A stretch of 64,000 nucleotides of DNA from Owenia fusiformis (lineage: Eukaryota > Annelida > Polychaeta > Sabellida > Oweniidae). The DNA lies in the NCBI GenBank assembly GCA_903813345.2, contig CAIIXF020000001.1, positions 21,283,915 through 21,347,914 on the forward strand, in the 5' to 3' direction. Shown in pieces: positions 47,601-60,469 of the stretch (position 1 is its first letter; every line of letters begins with the position of its first letter). The position numbers were made by a program, and so were the translations under genes. The notes beneath the pieces were generated by a model that did no database searches, had not been told where the DNA came from, and saw nothing but the letters and a program-made list of their open reading frames with translations.

Positions 47601-50600
47601 CTACAACATACAACATAATAAAACATTACTCTCCAGATTTGCTGATAGGAGATAAGGCTTCCTTGTTCATCCTCTATTTAAAATATGAATTTATATTACA
47701 ATAGACTATGCATTGTATTAATCAGGATTTTCTTTCCAGCTGGTTGCAATTACATATAACTTTTATTGACATATTGTATCATAACATGATTACATTAGTC
47801 ATTATAAAATTGTAACATTTTGCTACAGACACTATTATAGTTTTTATCACTCAGGAATTATATGTATAGCCCAAAGGACCACCAAATACCCCTAGATATG
47901 ATATATATGATATATGTTATTCACCTAGAATTTCAGTAGCTATGAGATATAATATAAATGTCTAGTATTTATATACAGTTTACCTGTCTGGGGCTTGTTT
48001 AATAAGAGTTCTCATGCACTTCACAGTCGCATGCTTCAGCTCTTCTGGGATCTCCTCCACTACAAAGATAACATAAACTGCTACTACCTGTAAGTCTTAT
48101 CTTAAATTACTATAAAATACTTTTAATTCATAAAATGTAACTTACATAATTCATAATATGTAACTTACACAATGAAAAAAATGGCAATAAACTTTCGCTT
48201 CTATGTTATGAAAGATTGAAGAAAATACAGCCTCACCTACATGTATGTATACATGTAGTAAGCAGTACCATCAGTTAAAAATAAAATAAATCTGAAATGG
48301 CAACTCTTACAGTGTATCTATTGGTCTATTGTTAAATGTCTGTCTCCTTTTATAAAAATAATGAATCTTAGGTTTCACTGACGGCAGAAATGATAGCATT
48401 TTTGAAGCGATACTGGTTTTAGTTTTTTTTTTAAAAAGTTTGAATGGAGATTCCAATCTATTTCTTCGGGTCTGTGGAGTCGAATGGTGTCAGGAGATAG
48501 AGTTCTGTGACTATTGCATAATTTCATTTATGGTTGGATTCTAGTCAAAATCACCTTGAAGATTCTTGGAATTTCAGGTTGCTTCGAACAAAATCTCTTA
48601 GAACACGTGTGTTTAAGATTCCCTATGGGGTATAATAGTGTAAACTAGGCTAGGCTAAATAAAATTATTTAAAAAAATCTGCAAAGGGATGATCTTTCAT
48701 TTACAACTGGTGGGTTGATAAAAACACAAAACATACCTTTCTTTTTCTGATTAGGTGGTGGGCTGACCAGTATGCAGAATGTGTTAAATAATCCTTGAAA
48801 TAATTCCCAGTTGTGCATTGTTGTTCTGCTAAATATTGTATTCATGCAATTCAGGACATCACAATAGAACTCTGTTGACCTGGAAAATCAAATTAAACTT
48901 TCCTTCAACACTGTTTAAACAGTTGACTTTCATTAGTATTAATAAGGTGTGTGTCTTTCTGTCCAAATGTGAGCATACACATAGTTGTCTTGCATGGGGC
49001 TCGGGCCCCCTCTCCTTTAGTGGGCCCAGAAATTTTTTTTAGTTTGTGGGCCCAAAAATTTTGTAGGGCCTCAAAAAATGGGCCTTAAGGACATAATTTG
49101 GCCTTTTATAGTCCAAATGTATCGGCAGAACGAAAATATTTTCGTTTTTGATTGCAATATTTGCATGTAATATTTAACTATAATATCAACCATCAAATTC
49201 CTCCATTTATTGGTACTTCCGGGCCACTTCCGGGCCAGTCAAACGGGGAATCCCCTTTTAATTCCAACAGCCATCTTGGAAAGTGATGCAATCTCTCTCA
49301 ATCAAAAACGAAAATTTCTTCGTTCTGCCGATAAACCCAGACAATTTTGGATTCAACTACACGAAAAGAATGCTAAAATACCAAGGAATCTATTGAAGTA
49401 CAGTCAAAACAGTAATGTTTGTGAGTACTTTGAATTTAAAAAATAAGCAATCAAATGACCATATTGAAACAGTTTATGTAAAATAGAAACATTTATATTT
49501 ATCTTAACTTTTGTATATTTCAGATAGTAATGTATAATGTGCAGCAAATCTGTGGCTTTTTGTAATTTAGGGAGTTTCAGCCATGTTAATTTTTCCAAAA
49601 ATAACATGGCAGAGAAGTATCAAAACATAAGATAACAGATATGATAGCTAAACAAGAAAACAAACTAAAATATACAAAAGTTAGGATAAATATAAATGTT
49701 TCTATTTTTACATAAATTGTCTGAATTTGGTTATTTGATTGCTTATTTTTTAAATTCAAAGTACTCACAAACATTACTGTTTTGACTATAGGTTACTCGA
49801 GTCTCTAGCCAATACTTGCCAATACTTGGCTAGAGGGGATTTTATCTGGAATACTGTGAACTCCATTTGAAAAAAGCTGGCCGCTGTGTCATAAATTTAT
49901 TGAATATTTTAAAAATCGCCAGATAAATAAATCATTAATCAAAACAGACCCCGCTCGGCTCCTTGATGAGATATGACATGATTTCATCAGGATTTCGTCT
50001 AAAATTAAAACAAAATGGCTCCAAGAAAAATGGCGATGTTCGAAAACTGGACGAAATGTCGTTAACGTCTGACATTAGTAACTGGCTGTAAATTTTAAGT
50101 TAGCGATCCAGAAGATGTGAACTAATACACTGATAAGTGTGTGTTTTGGAATTTTTGGTGAGGTAATAAGACCAAAACTCTCAATTCAAATTGTGATGTG
50201 GAAAAATGGCGGACATATGATTTCAAATTTTATGATTACGACATGACCAGTTGTTCATGCAGGAATATATCTTTACTGGAAGTGGCCTTTGAAGGTAAAC
50301 TATAGATATCTAAAGTGTAAGGGGCGTAAATAATTCTCATAAGTTGTAATCGTACAGGCAAAAGATTGGGCTCGTTCCAGGACTATAGTCCTGGCACGGG
50401 ATAAGTAAAATGGACTCTAGGTACCCAGTCACACACTACACAGCTACCCATTTTTACACAAACCACCATTAGTTCACACAGCGCAAATGCGTACTTACTG
50501 TAGCCTTAGATCCCTGAGACTTATCCCGTACCAGGACTATATAGTCCTGCATCGAGAGCATTCTTTTGCCTGTACAATTACAACTTGGGAGAATTATCTA

Positions 50601-51271
50601 CGCCCCTTACACTTAAGATACCTACTTCAATTGATTCCTGGGTATTTTAGCATTCTTTTCGTGTAGTTGAATCCACAATTGTCTGGGTATATCGGCAGAA
50701 CGGGAACATTTTTCTTTTTCATCGAGAGATATTCCATCACTTTCCAAGATGGCGGTTGGATTTAAAAGGGGATTCCCCGTTTGACTGACCCGGAAGCACC
50801 AAAAATGGAGGAATTTGATGGTTGAAATAAGTTAGATATTACACGCAAATATTGTGATTAAAAACGAAAATTTCTTTGTTCTGCCTATAAACCCAGACAA
50901 TTGTGGATTCAACTACAAGAAAAGAATGCTAAAATACCAAGGAATCTATTGAAATAGGTATCTTATAAGTGTAAGAAGCGTAGAAAATTCTCCCATGTTG
51001 TAATCGTACAGGCAAAAGAATGCTCTCAATGCAGGACTATAGTCCTGGCACGGGATAACCTGAGACAAATATGTTATTGAACTTACGTATTTTTGGACTG
51101 CTTCAAGATGAAACGAAGTGGAAACAGTACATATTCTTGCAGACTTTGCAAACTTTTTTGGTCCAATTCTTCTAATTTTTCATTTAGTTCTTTTACATTT
51201 TCTCTTGTGTGTTCTTGGGAGAGTGTAACACATATCGGGCGAAGAGTACTAAAAGCGGATGTTGAATCCAT
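29644..51271 (-). CDS. TTI1: TELO2-interacting protein 1 (TTI1), 23 exons
   Basis: TTI1 is the HEAT-repeat scaffold of the TELO2-TTI1-TTI2 complex that stabilises PIKK kinases (mTOR, ATM, ATR, DNA-PKcs, SMG1). Exons, all phase-consistent: 51271-51087, 48879-48737, 48059-47984, 47600-47449, 46994-46876, 46063-45973, 45449-45263, 44764-44496, 43883-43755, 43265-43140, 42912-42705, 42424-42217, 40854-40718, 40006-39841, 35783-35679, 35461-35210, 33686-33581, 33422-33340, 33006-32891, 32282-32195, 31765-31673, 31249-31127, 29730-29644; 3249 nt, 1082 residues (human about 1089). Diagnostic blocks: LRPICVTL at the start, [93 protein letters not shown]. An acidic stretch ([12 protein letters not shown]) lies in exon 16, whose donor GTTTAA is weak. 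Introns after exons 4, 5 and 22 begin with arrays of repeated donor sites. The SPR gene sits antisense in intron 14. Confidence 0.94.
29860..31160 (-). repeat. Minisatellite of about 50-bp units seeded on the TTI1 exon 22 donor, filling intron 22
   Basis: About 25 variable units run from the exon 22 donor almost to the last exon. On the minus strand a unit reads CCACCTCTCTATGCCTTCAT, TGACTTACAG, then GTAAGCCTATTGCTTAACT. Exon 22 itself ends CCACCTCATCCTACCTTCAT, TGATCTACAG and its intron starts GTAATGCAATGCCTATAACT, so the unit is a copy of the exon end plus intron start. Many units keep a perfect CAG|GTAA; others read CATGTAA, CAGATAA or CTTGAAG. Downstream use of the first donor region reads into a stop within a few codons. 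Intron 22 is about 1.4 kb, of which nearly 1.26 kb is array. Confidence 0.92.
33930..34880. repeat. Tandem ATGGCCGCCATTTT repeat with CGAAC hairpin tail in TTI1 intron 16
   Basis: About six units of 120-150 bp each contain a TATAAAATTTGAACCAAATC block, AGTTATCAAAGATTA and AAAAATGGCCGCCATTTTGA. The array ends in ACGGACGGACGGACGG and TATATCCCCCTCGAACTTCG, TTCGGTGGGATAA; CGAAC-TT-CGTTCG can form a small hairpin. Same family as 17225-17495 and 26880-27335. Confidence 0.75.
35853..36313. mobile_element. Foldback element with TACTGTACTCCC ends in TTI1 intron 14
   Basis: The left end TACTGTACTCCCAGTTAATT, TCGCGAG is mirrored by CGCGAAAATACCGGGAGTAC, AGTA on the right, and further inner blocks with TTCGCG pair between the arms. 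No ORF of note. Confidence 0.65.
37034..37240 (+). pseudogene. SWIM-type zinc-finger fragment of a transposon protein
   Basis: An open stretch after a TAA reads [26 protein letters not shown] and [16 protein letters not shown]. The C-x-C-x(9)-C-x-H pattern with a preceding W and a following WFL is the SWIM zinc finger, in the form common to C-terminal parts of transposon-derived proteins in invertebrates. There is no ATG near the start and it stops after the motif. I read it as a relic in TTI1 intron 14, antisense to that gene. A real exon of a nested gene is less likely because no other exons are visible. Confidence 0.6.
38095..38892 (+). CDS. SPR: Sepiapterin reductase, intronless, nested antisense in TTI1 intron 14
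   Basis: This short-chain dehydrogenase/reductase performs the last NADPH-dependent step of tetrahydrobiopterin synthesis. The frame from ATG 38095 gives 265 residues (human 261). Seen: the Rossmann motif TGSSQGLG (12-19), ADL (about 69-71), HNAG (98-101), [10 protein letters not shown] (about 128-136), VVNVSS with serines 158-159, Y172-x(3)-K176 as catalytic pair, and [17 protein letters not shown], which mirrors the SPR-specific VLALEEPNVR block in human. The C-terminus KSGEHV matches the family end. The frame is open further upstream to 38044 but without an ATG, so 38095 is preferred. The gene has no introns and lies within the 4-kb TTI1 intron between exons at 39841 and 35783, on the other strand. 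A general carbonyl or benzil reductase is a weaker alternative. Confidence 0.88.
   Translation: MSSLKATFAVVTGSSQGLGKEIALQFAKVCDGETSVLVLHGRNEERLAAVHADIKAVNPLLTVCAVVADLVEHESYKRLVEIFDEFGKQSFERAFLVHNAGDHMGFVKNKAHEIDDHQAIQRFMSMHLTSMVVLTSNFMKKITSHALIKTKQYVVNVSSMSALVPMKTLALYCSAKAAREMFMQVLALEDPEVRALNFDPAIMPTEMLINHIRDAYDRDFARKLTKMGKDGEIFSAVKIAEEFIKVVILDEWKSGEHVAPCKFKV
39186..39735. repeat. Three 162-bp tandem units plus a 45-bp duplication, downstream of SPR
   Basis: Units start at 39186, 39348 and 39510 with GAAGATTTTAGGACGGAAAA, then TCCAAAATGGCCACCTTAAA and GGTTTGGCTGGAAACCTGTA. The array is followed by the palindromic TATCGTACC...GGTACGATA near 39610-39632, and a partial TATCGTACCT also precedes it (39150), suggesting one repeat element. 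Directly after, a 45-bp block with ATTATGAGAACAATACTAAA occurs twice (39650-39735). Confidence 0.7.
40273..40690. repeat. CCCATCTTGCCCC-rich foldback repeat in TTI1 intron 13
   Basis: The ends are a perfect 18-bp inverted repeat, TATACACCAATGGGGCAA and its complement, at 40273-40290 and 40673-40690. The interior is made almost entirely of variants of TTGCCCCATCGAATCCCA in both orientations. TTGCCCCATTGGTGTATG also occurs internally near 40424. Because of this composition all six frames are fairly open, which explains the spurious 168-codon ORF. It ends 27 bases from the exon 13 donor. Confidence 0.75.
41002..42126. mobile_element. Tc1/mariner-like element with decayed transposase, TTI1 intron 12
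   Basis: The ends are CAGGGTGGGCCAAAAAAAAC and its complement, with TA duplicated on both sides (41000-41001, 42127-42128) and arms similar for about 330 bp. In the centre, plus strand (41400-41640), a relic reads [18 protein letters not shown] and, in a shifted frame, a D-x-HTWSLLK stretch. This matches the catalytic FQQD and the later D-x(2)-x-WG region of Tc1/mariner transposases, now broken by frameshifts. It is a non-functional, internally deleted copy. Confidence 0.85.
43415..43610. repeat. Interspersed repeat starting CAGGCCCGTAGCC
   Basis: It begins GCAGGCCCGTAGCCCCCTGG and has CATGCAGTTTTTCACCATTT and ACCCCCCCTGG blocks. Similar blocks occur inverted at 24690-24876 and in direct orientation at 52750-52950, so all three belong to one family. 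Confidence 0.55.
43963..44177. mobile_element. Short deletion derivative of the 222-942 foldback family, TTI1 intron 8
   Basis: The left half repeats the left arm of the first element (GGAGGAGG, ACAGATTTTGGACAGTCATA, ATTACCTCCAGGAAAATCAC) and the right end is its inverted terminus ending CCCTCCTCCTTTA. The centre of the longer copy is absent, giving a 215-bp hairpin. Confidence 0.75.
46400..46960 (-). repeat. 84-bp minisatellite seeded on the TTI1 exon 5 donor, frame kept open
   Basis: Seven consensus donors (CTG or CCG before GTAAGT) follow exon-like ends at 46876, 46792, 46708, 46624, 46540, 46499 and 46415; spacings are 84, 84, 84, 84, 41 and 84. Each full unit copies about 63 nt of the exon 5 end (encoding [20 protein letters not shown]) plus about 20 nt of intron (GTAAGTCATGCATCATTTCA). 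Since 84 is a multiple of three and the intronic part reads VSHASFH without a stop, the frame is open across five units and ends near 46504. The human protein has a single copy of the corresponding segment (GIS to KQG), so the first donor gives the expected protein. Confidence 0.95.
47388..47462 (-). repeat. 22-bp tandem repeat of the TTI1 exon 4 donor
   Basis: On the minus strand, four consecutive units read GCAATAAGAAAG|GTATTAACTG with small changes (AATACG, AATATG, AATAAG before AAAG). The first is the real end of exon 4 (exon end at 47449) and the others lie in the intron. Each has 12 bases of exon end and 10 of intron start; the last reads AAAGGTTTTG. Confidence 0.88.
49120..49333. mobile_element. 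MITE with TATCGGCAGAACGAAAAT ends, copy 1 (TTI1 intron 1)
   Basis: TATCGGCAGAACGAAAAT at the left is mirrored by TTCGTTCTGCCGATA at the right. The centre contains GGGGAATCCCC and AAATTCCTCCATTTATTGG. A second copy, inverted, is at 50690-50889, and both sit in the same surrounding sequence (ACCCAGACAATT), so they were duplicated together as part of a larger inverted repeat. Confidence 0.7.
49402..49787. mobile_element. Palindromic MITE, TTI1 intron 1
   Basis: AGTCAAAACAGTAATGTTTG to the left is matched inversely by CAAACATTACTGTTTTGACT on the right, and the pairing extends for about 125 bp with few mismatches. The loop (TTTCAGCCATGTTAAT, ATGGCAGAGAAG) is shared with the element at 16340-16687, although their outer arms differ. 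Confidence 0.8.
50315..51060. repeat. Nested inverted and direct repeat cluster with an 18-bp palindrome
   Basis: A block with TTGTAATCGTACAGGCAAAAG followed by CAGGACTATAGTCCTG occurs at 50345-50394, inverted at 50525-50590, and again in direct orientation at 51000-51050. The core is a perfect palindrome CCAGGACTATAGTCCTGG at 50377-50394 and a 16-bp version at 51032-51047. The cluster also encloses a second TATCGGCAG element (50690-50889) and a copy of the flank ATTTTAGCATTCTTTTCGTG. It is the product of insertion and inversion duplications. No coding content. Confidence 0.65.
50690..50889. mobile_element. MITE with TATCGGCAGAAC ends, copy 2
   Basis: Left end TATCGGCAGAACGGGAACAT, right end TTTGTTCTGCCTATA, with GGGGATTCCCC and AATGGAGGAATTTG inside; it is the inverted relative of 49120-49333. 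Confidence 0.65.
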
Positions 51272-51426
51272 TTTTATTGTGTCAATTCACTGCTTGCTTT
51301 ATGTTTGGTAATGCATTTAGAAAGCGAGAATATGGGCTTATTAGCCTTTTGCGGATTATTGACATAGACATAGACATAGAATGCGAGAATTCATGAAAAA
51401 TTACTCATTCCTCAGTTTGGACCCTA

Positions 51427-51440
51427 CCGGAACCGGAAAT
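51427..51440. promoter_or_regulatory. Tandem ETS-like sites upstream of TTI1
   Basis: CCGGAACCGGAAAT contains two overlapping-register CCGGAA cores about 155 bases upstream of the TTI1 start codon (51271). Tandem ETS sites are common in animal TATA-less housekeeping promoters. Inference from motif and position only. Confidence 0.35.
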
Positions 51441-52749
51441 GAAACCATGAAATGAAATGTTACAGTACATAGCTACTGAAATACAAACGTTAGCTGATAA
51501 ATATACGAATTAAATCTATGATAATTTTAACGTCGGATAAAAATCAAAATCAAGGCGACATCGTTATATTATTGTTCCCGCCGGTCAATAAGTGCAGTGG
51601 TTGACCTGGCTCGATTCTGATTGGTTAGGAAAGACGAGCCCTTTTTCCCACGTTCTAACAAACAAGAAAGTGACGGCTTACATAACACATATTACTGCTG
51701 TTTCCACCATCAGTGTAATCTCCTTTAACGCGTGAGTATCTCATACACCTTTTAAACTATTTAGCTAATATTTCTGATTGAAAAGATTCCGCAATTTCAT
51801 AGATCTAGACATCTAAATACAAAAAGGGCCAAAAAGCAATCAAATTCAAAAATCAAAAAAGTTAGACCACAAATTCATGCCATGTGATGGAAGTCCCCTC
51901 ACTCTTATATTGTGTAGCCTATATTACTTTTTATAGAGAATATTAGAGGGGGAGTTGACTTACTCCCCTTGTACAAATTTTGGCCGCTTAAAAAAATCCA
52001 GGCATGCAGGCCCAAAGCCCCAGAAGCACTCGTTGCCATAAGTCGCGCCCTCAAAACCCGGGTCAGCCGTCATCCAAATCCGCCTTTGCAAAAATGTGAA
52101 CGGTTATTAATTAGATTCGTTCGTGTTATTTTCGGGAGTTTTCAAACCTGGAATTGTTTTTATTAGAAGGGTTCCTCGTTATCAATTGTAATATGTAAGA
52201 TTTTGACCCAGACTGACACAGCAGAAATTGTAACACTGGAGGATGGTAATAGCGTGGCATTGTATTTAAATAAATTATTATTCATATATATGAATAAAAA
52301 TAAATTTGTTTCAAGTTCCTCATCTCTACTGGTCAATTGTTCCTTGTTTTAGTAGCCATTGTACCGATATATCATCTTAGTCAAAATAGAGAATGAACGA
52401 GTATAAGGGGTCTTCTAGCGTTGCACATTTTACACCAGTCATAATACGTATCTATTTCCAATGTGTATAATGTCTTGGTAGATACAAAATAACACGTATA
52501 AAATTTTAATAAAACGAACTTTTATATTTCGTGGCCTCATTAAGCACTTATTTCGTTTGGAATGACCTTAAACCCTGGTCTGCGAAACAAACATTTAAAT
52601 AAGGGATTGGCGCGCCCGGGTCTGACTGTAAACCTCCTGTTCACTGTCGTATGGATTATGAATGTAGTTTTGCACACTTGTCAACGGAAACAAACAGTAA
52701 ACCCTGCTTTCCTGAACCCGGGGTTTCCAGGATTCGGCTCGCATCCCTT

Positions 52750-52950
52750 CCCCTCTTTCTCCAAAGCCCGGGCCCAAAGCCAGGGGTGGAGCGGAGGGAG
52801 CGGCCGCTCTCCCACCGGGTCAGAAATTCTTTCAAAATGATGCAGTTTTTCACCATTATTATTTTTTGCCTTAACTGTCAAAAAGTTGAAAAGCCCCCCT
52901 TGGCAAAAACCTGGCCGCTCCCCCCAGGTAAATCCTGGCTATGAGCCTTG
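52750..52950. repeat. Interspersed repeat of the CAGGCCCGTAGCC family, decayed
   Basis: It contains GCCCGGGCCCAAAGCCAGGG, AAATGATGCAGTTTTTCACC and ends CCCAGGTAAATCCTGGCTAT, GAGCC, corresponding to the blocks at 43415-43610. Open frames here are due to composition. Confidence 0.5.
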
Positions 52951-53550
52951 CATGACTCTCGAGGCTCTACACTTTTCGAACTCAGTTACTGAAACAAACA
53001 ACCCAATTTGGTAACAAAATGTCGGTAGCTAGAAGTTATAATTTTTCTTTTAATAGAGGCCCCCAAGTAGTGGGTGGATCTCTTCATACATATAGGAGCA
53101 GGTAAAACTGGTTTAAGTGACCTAAATAGTCTGCCTATTACCCCACATGTATATGCCAAATCGGCTGTCATATGATGTGATTGAGGTTCGAAGATATGTC
53201 TATCACATGAACTATGACATCAGTCATATACTGTACATGTATATTGCCCTATCACCAAAATCTAAGCGTCACACATTAATGTTGATTCTATTTTAATCTG
53301 TGACGTTATTAACGTGTTTTGTCCATTTGGTCAATCGACTTTTTAAGTCCATCCAAATTTGGTTTCCAAACTCATGTAGTTATCTAACCAACGAGCAAAC
53401 AAATATTTAGCTACTTTATGACTTTATGACTTATTTAGGCGAAGGCTATTTTTGCCTGTTGCCATTCTTATCTGGGAGTGTGCGTCTTGGGGGTGGGGGG
53501 AGTAACGGGAAGGGATACCTTTACTGGCCTTTCATGGATACTGGAGAACT

Positions 53551-54989
53551 TCACAGGACATCTTGGTACTTGTAGTCATGCTTGGCTGGATGATCTGCCC
53601 AATGTTTGTCGAGGTTGATCTTAAATTGTAGTACATTGTCGGAATCTATGACACTTTGGGGTAGACTATTCCAGGAATTTATGACCCTCTGAGTGAAGAA
53701 CTTAGATCTCTTAACTGTCCTTGAGTGAGGCTTTATTAGTTTCATGCTGTGACCTCTGGTTCTCCCTTGATCCTCTGCTTTAGTTAGCAAATCCTCAACA
53801 GGGATATTATATAGTCCATTCAGTAATTTATAAGTCTCAATCATATCTCCTCGTTTTCGTCTGAAGGCTAAAGTTGTCATATTCAACTTTTCAAGTTTCT
53901 CTGGGTATTCGAGCTTGTTGAACCCTGGGATCATCTTGGTGGCTCTCTTTTGGACTTTCTCTAGGGCTTCAATATTGTCCATCTGGTATGGCGACCATAT
54001 TGTGACTGCATACTCGAGTCTAGGCCTGACTAGTGCCTTGTACAAGTGGGTCATGGTATCAGGGGTTAAATGCTCAAATGTCTTCCTGATTATACCTAGT
54101 ATGCTGTTTGCCTTATTTACTATTGTCCTGATGTGTGTTCCCATTTTTAGGTTTTCTGTGATCTCAACACCAAGGTCTATTTCACTTTTACATTGTTCTA
54201 TTTCATGAGTACCAAGTTTGTATTTGAACTCTGGAGGATTGTTACCTATTCTGAGGACATGACATTTTTCTTAGTTGAAGCCTAACTGCCAGTCTTCAGA
54301 CCATTGTGCCAGGGCCACGAGGTCTTTCTGTAGGTCCTCACAGTCTTCAATTGAGTTTACTTCCTTGAATAACTTTGTATCGTCAGCAAATAGGTTTACT
54401 GTGTTGGATACATACTCAGACATGTCGTTAACGAACATGAGAAAAAGTACCGGTCCTAACACAGTTCCTTGAGGTATACCAGATATAACGTCTTTCCAAC
54501 CTGATTCCGTGCCGTTATTGATGACTTTCTGTTTCCTATACTTATGTGTACTAGGTCCATTTTGGGAATCGTCCTCACTTGCACTGTCGTTATTCTCTGG
54601 AACCCGGTATAAGTCTCCCTCGTTTCTCGCTCCCAAGAAATCCTTTATCCAATCGAGAGTTTTTCCTCCTATTCCTAGGCTCGCTACTTTCCTTATTAGT
54701 CGCAGATGAGGCACTGTATCAAACGCTTTCCTAAAGTCAAGGTAGATAACGTCCACGTTACTGCCTTCATCGAGGATTCTGGATAGGGCTTCGTAACACA
54801 TGATTTACATGGCAGAAAACCGTGCTGACATCCTGCAAGTAGGTTGTTTGAAGCCAGGTGGTTAATAACTTTTTCCCGAATGATGGATTCCATGTATGTT
54901 TTGGTGAATAAATTTTCTCTACATATCATGTGGCCTTTTTTGAGTAAAATTTTCACTGGATTATTTTGTTTCCTTATCCCAACGAACAT
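53551..54989 (-). pseudogene. Decayed CR1/jockey-type LINE reverse transcriptase, 5' truncated
   Basis: Minus strand. From 54989: a fragment with HGFLPCKSC, then a frameshift near 54810, then YLDFRKAFDTVPH, GIPQGTVLGP and LFADDTKLF, which carry the RT catalytic aspartates (YLDF and FADD). A TAA at 54271-54273 interrupts the frame right after QLGFN; the frame then continues through CHVLRIGNN into the C-terminal part (LVRPRLEYAVTIWSPY, FAFRRKRGDMIETYKLL-like, SWNSLPQSVID). The order is that of CR1/jockey-group LINE ORF2 C-termini. An unusual insert of about 30 residues (rich in N, D, S) lies before the GIPQG motif. The endonuclease part is missing. One stop and one frameshift show it is dead. 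Confidence 0.85.
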
Positions 54990-56583
54990 ATCTTGGATAT
55001 AATGAAGCCCTCCGTCAGTCAGTCTGTCAGTCCATCTATCTATCTGTCTGGTTGTCTGTCTTGAGCATATCTCAAATACTTATCGCCCAATTCTCTTCAT
55101 ATTTGGGGAAAAGATGTATTTTGGTGAATAGTTGTATGCACAAAAAATTTCAAGATGGCCACTACATTAAAAATGGCAGGAATGAAGTTTTTCATTTTAA
55201 AACTATGTAATAAATATTATTGTTTGAAATTTTGATAATATATTTACAACATAAATCTATTTCTCATACGTATTTTCTGCATTTTTCAGCCTGTCCCCAG
55301 GGGCAGTGAATTGGGGTCGGGAAAACTGGGTCGTTTTTCTGATTCAAGCCTTGTAAAATTCTAAATACCACACTAATACAGATATTATACTCAAATTGTA
55401 GGCACTTAAGAGTAGATTACAATAGACTAATACGTGATAGATGAAAACATGGTCATTAACATAAATATCTCCCGCAATGCATCACTTCAAGTGGGACAAA
55501 TTTTCATTGGTCTGTTGATTAAACCAAATTCTCCAAACCTTTAAACCATGTTTTTGTCTTGACGATAAAGGTCATACCTTATAAGTAACATGTACCCGGT
55601 TGAAAATCTGAAAATAATATACCACCTATGGGCGTAGCGCTATTTTTCTAAGAAATACGCCACCACAGGAACAAGATTTGAACGAAGTATAAAACAAGCG
55701 TGCAGGGGGGTCTTGGTGGATTTCCCCCAGGAATATTTTGAAATTTGGTTGTATTTAGAGCGAATTTGCAACCATCTGGTACGCCTGTGTGTACCCAGCG
55801 TACTGGGCACTACGCCCATGCCACCCTGCTGAAAGTCTGTCTGCACCTTATATTACCAAAAGTTTGAAATAGTGAGATATTTTGATAAAATGCAACAAGT
55901 GTGCTTTCCAGAAAAAATAAAAAATCATGTCTTAACATACTTTATTTCTTGTGCCTGAAAATAACATGTGCAGGGATAACAATTTTTTTTCAAAAATATT
56001 TTCTTGAACATGTGCCTTAAAGTATAATATCTTTAGAATAAACACACTGAATTTGAATCGGACTTGCTATTTTATTAAAGTTGTAAAGTGTGTATTGATT
56101 TTAAACCAGTATTTTATGTGTTATTTCAGGGTCAATGTTTAGTACAAGAACGTAGAGCTCAAAGGATTCAATCAATAAACACACAGTACACACACGTCTG
56201 CAAAGAGTATAAATTTTGTAAACCAAAGGCCGGATCAAGCTCCACATTAGAGGTATATTGACGTATTGGATATATACTTGTACATGTACTTCATCTTCAG
56301 AAGAAAACCTACTACTACCTAGAAGAGATTGATCCTCAAAGGCATCATTATTTAAAAGTTCAGTTATAACAAGGTAATAACCGGGGGTAATAATAAAAAA
56401 CCGATCCATAAAGTAAATGCCTAACCTTGAATACTGTACAGTGTACACTACTAAAAGCACTGTACACTACTAGACTACCTCTATTTTAGTCAGAGGCACA
56501 ACGTTTAATTAATAAAAACAAAATTGGACACTTATTGAGAAAATATCTGAATATCTAACATCAAGGACATTGTATACAGAATC
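54990..56583. other. Intergenic region upstream of TDH, nothing recognised
   Basis: After a short CAGTCAGTCTGTCAGTCC simple repeat (55015-55060) I see no conserved coding sequence or inverted repeat. The last 100 bases should contain the TDH promoter and 5' UTR, but no core promoter motif stands out. Confidence 0.4.

Positions 56584-60469
<3,886 letters not shown>

Larger units (their letters stand above)
51272..53550. other. TTI1 upstream region, no gene recognised
   Basis: The region contains the probable TTI1 promoter and low-conservation DNA with no protein family recognised on either strand. A donor-like CGC|GTGAGT near 51732 could belong to an unseen divergent exon but has no other support. 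A repeat copy lies at 52750-52950. Confidence 0.4.

Noticed and set aside
52562-52944. Open frames on both strands in a GC-rich patch
   Set aside because: They overlap an interspersed repeat and have no homologous features.
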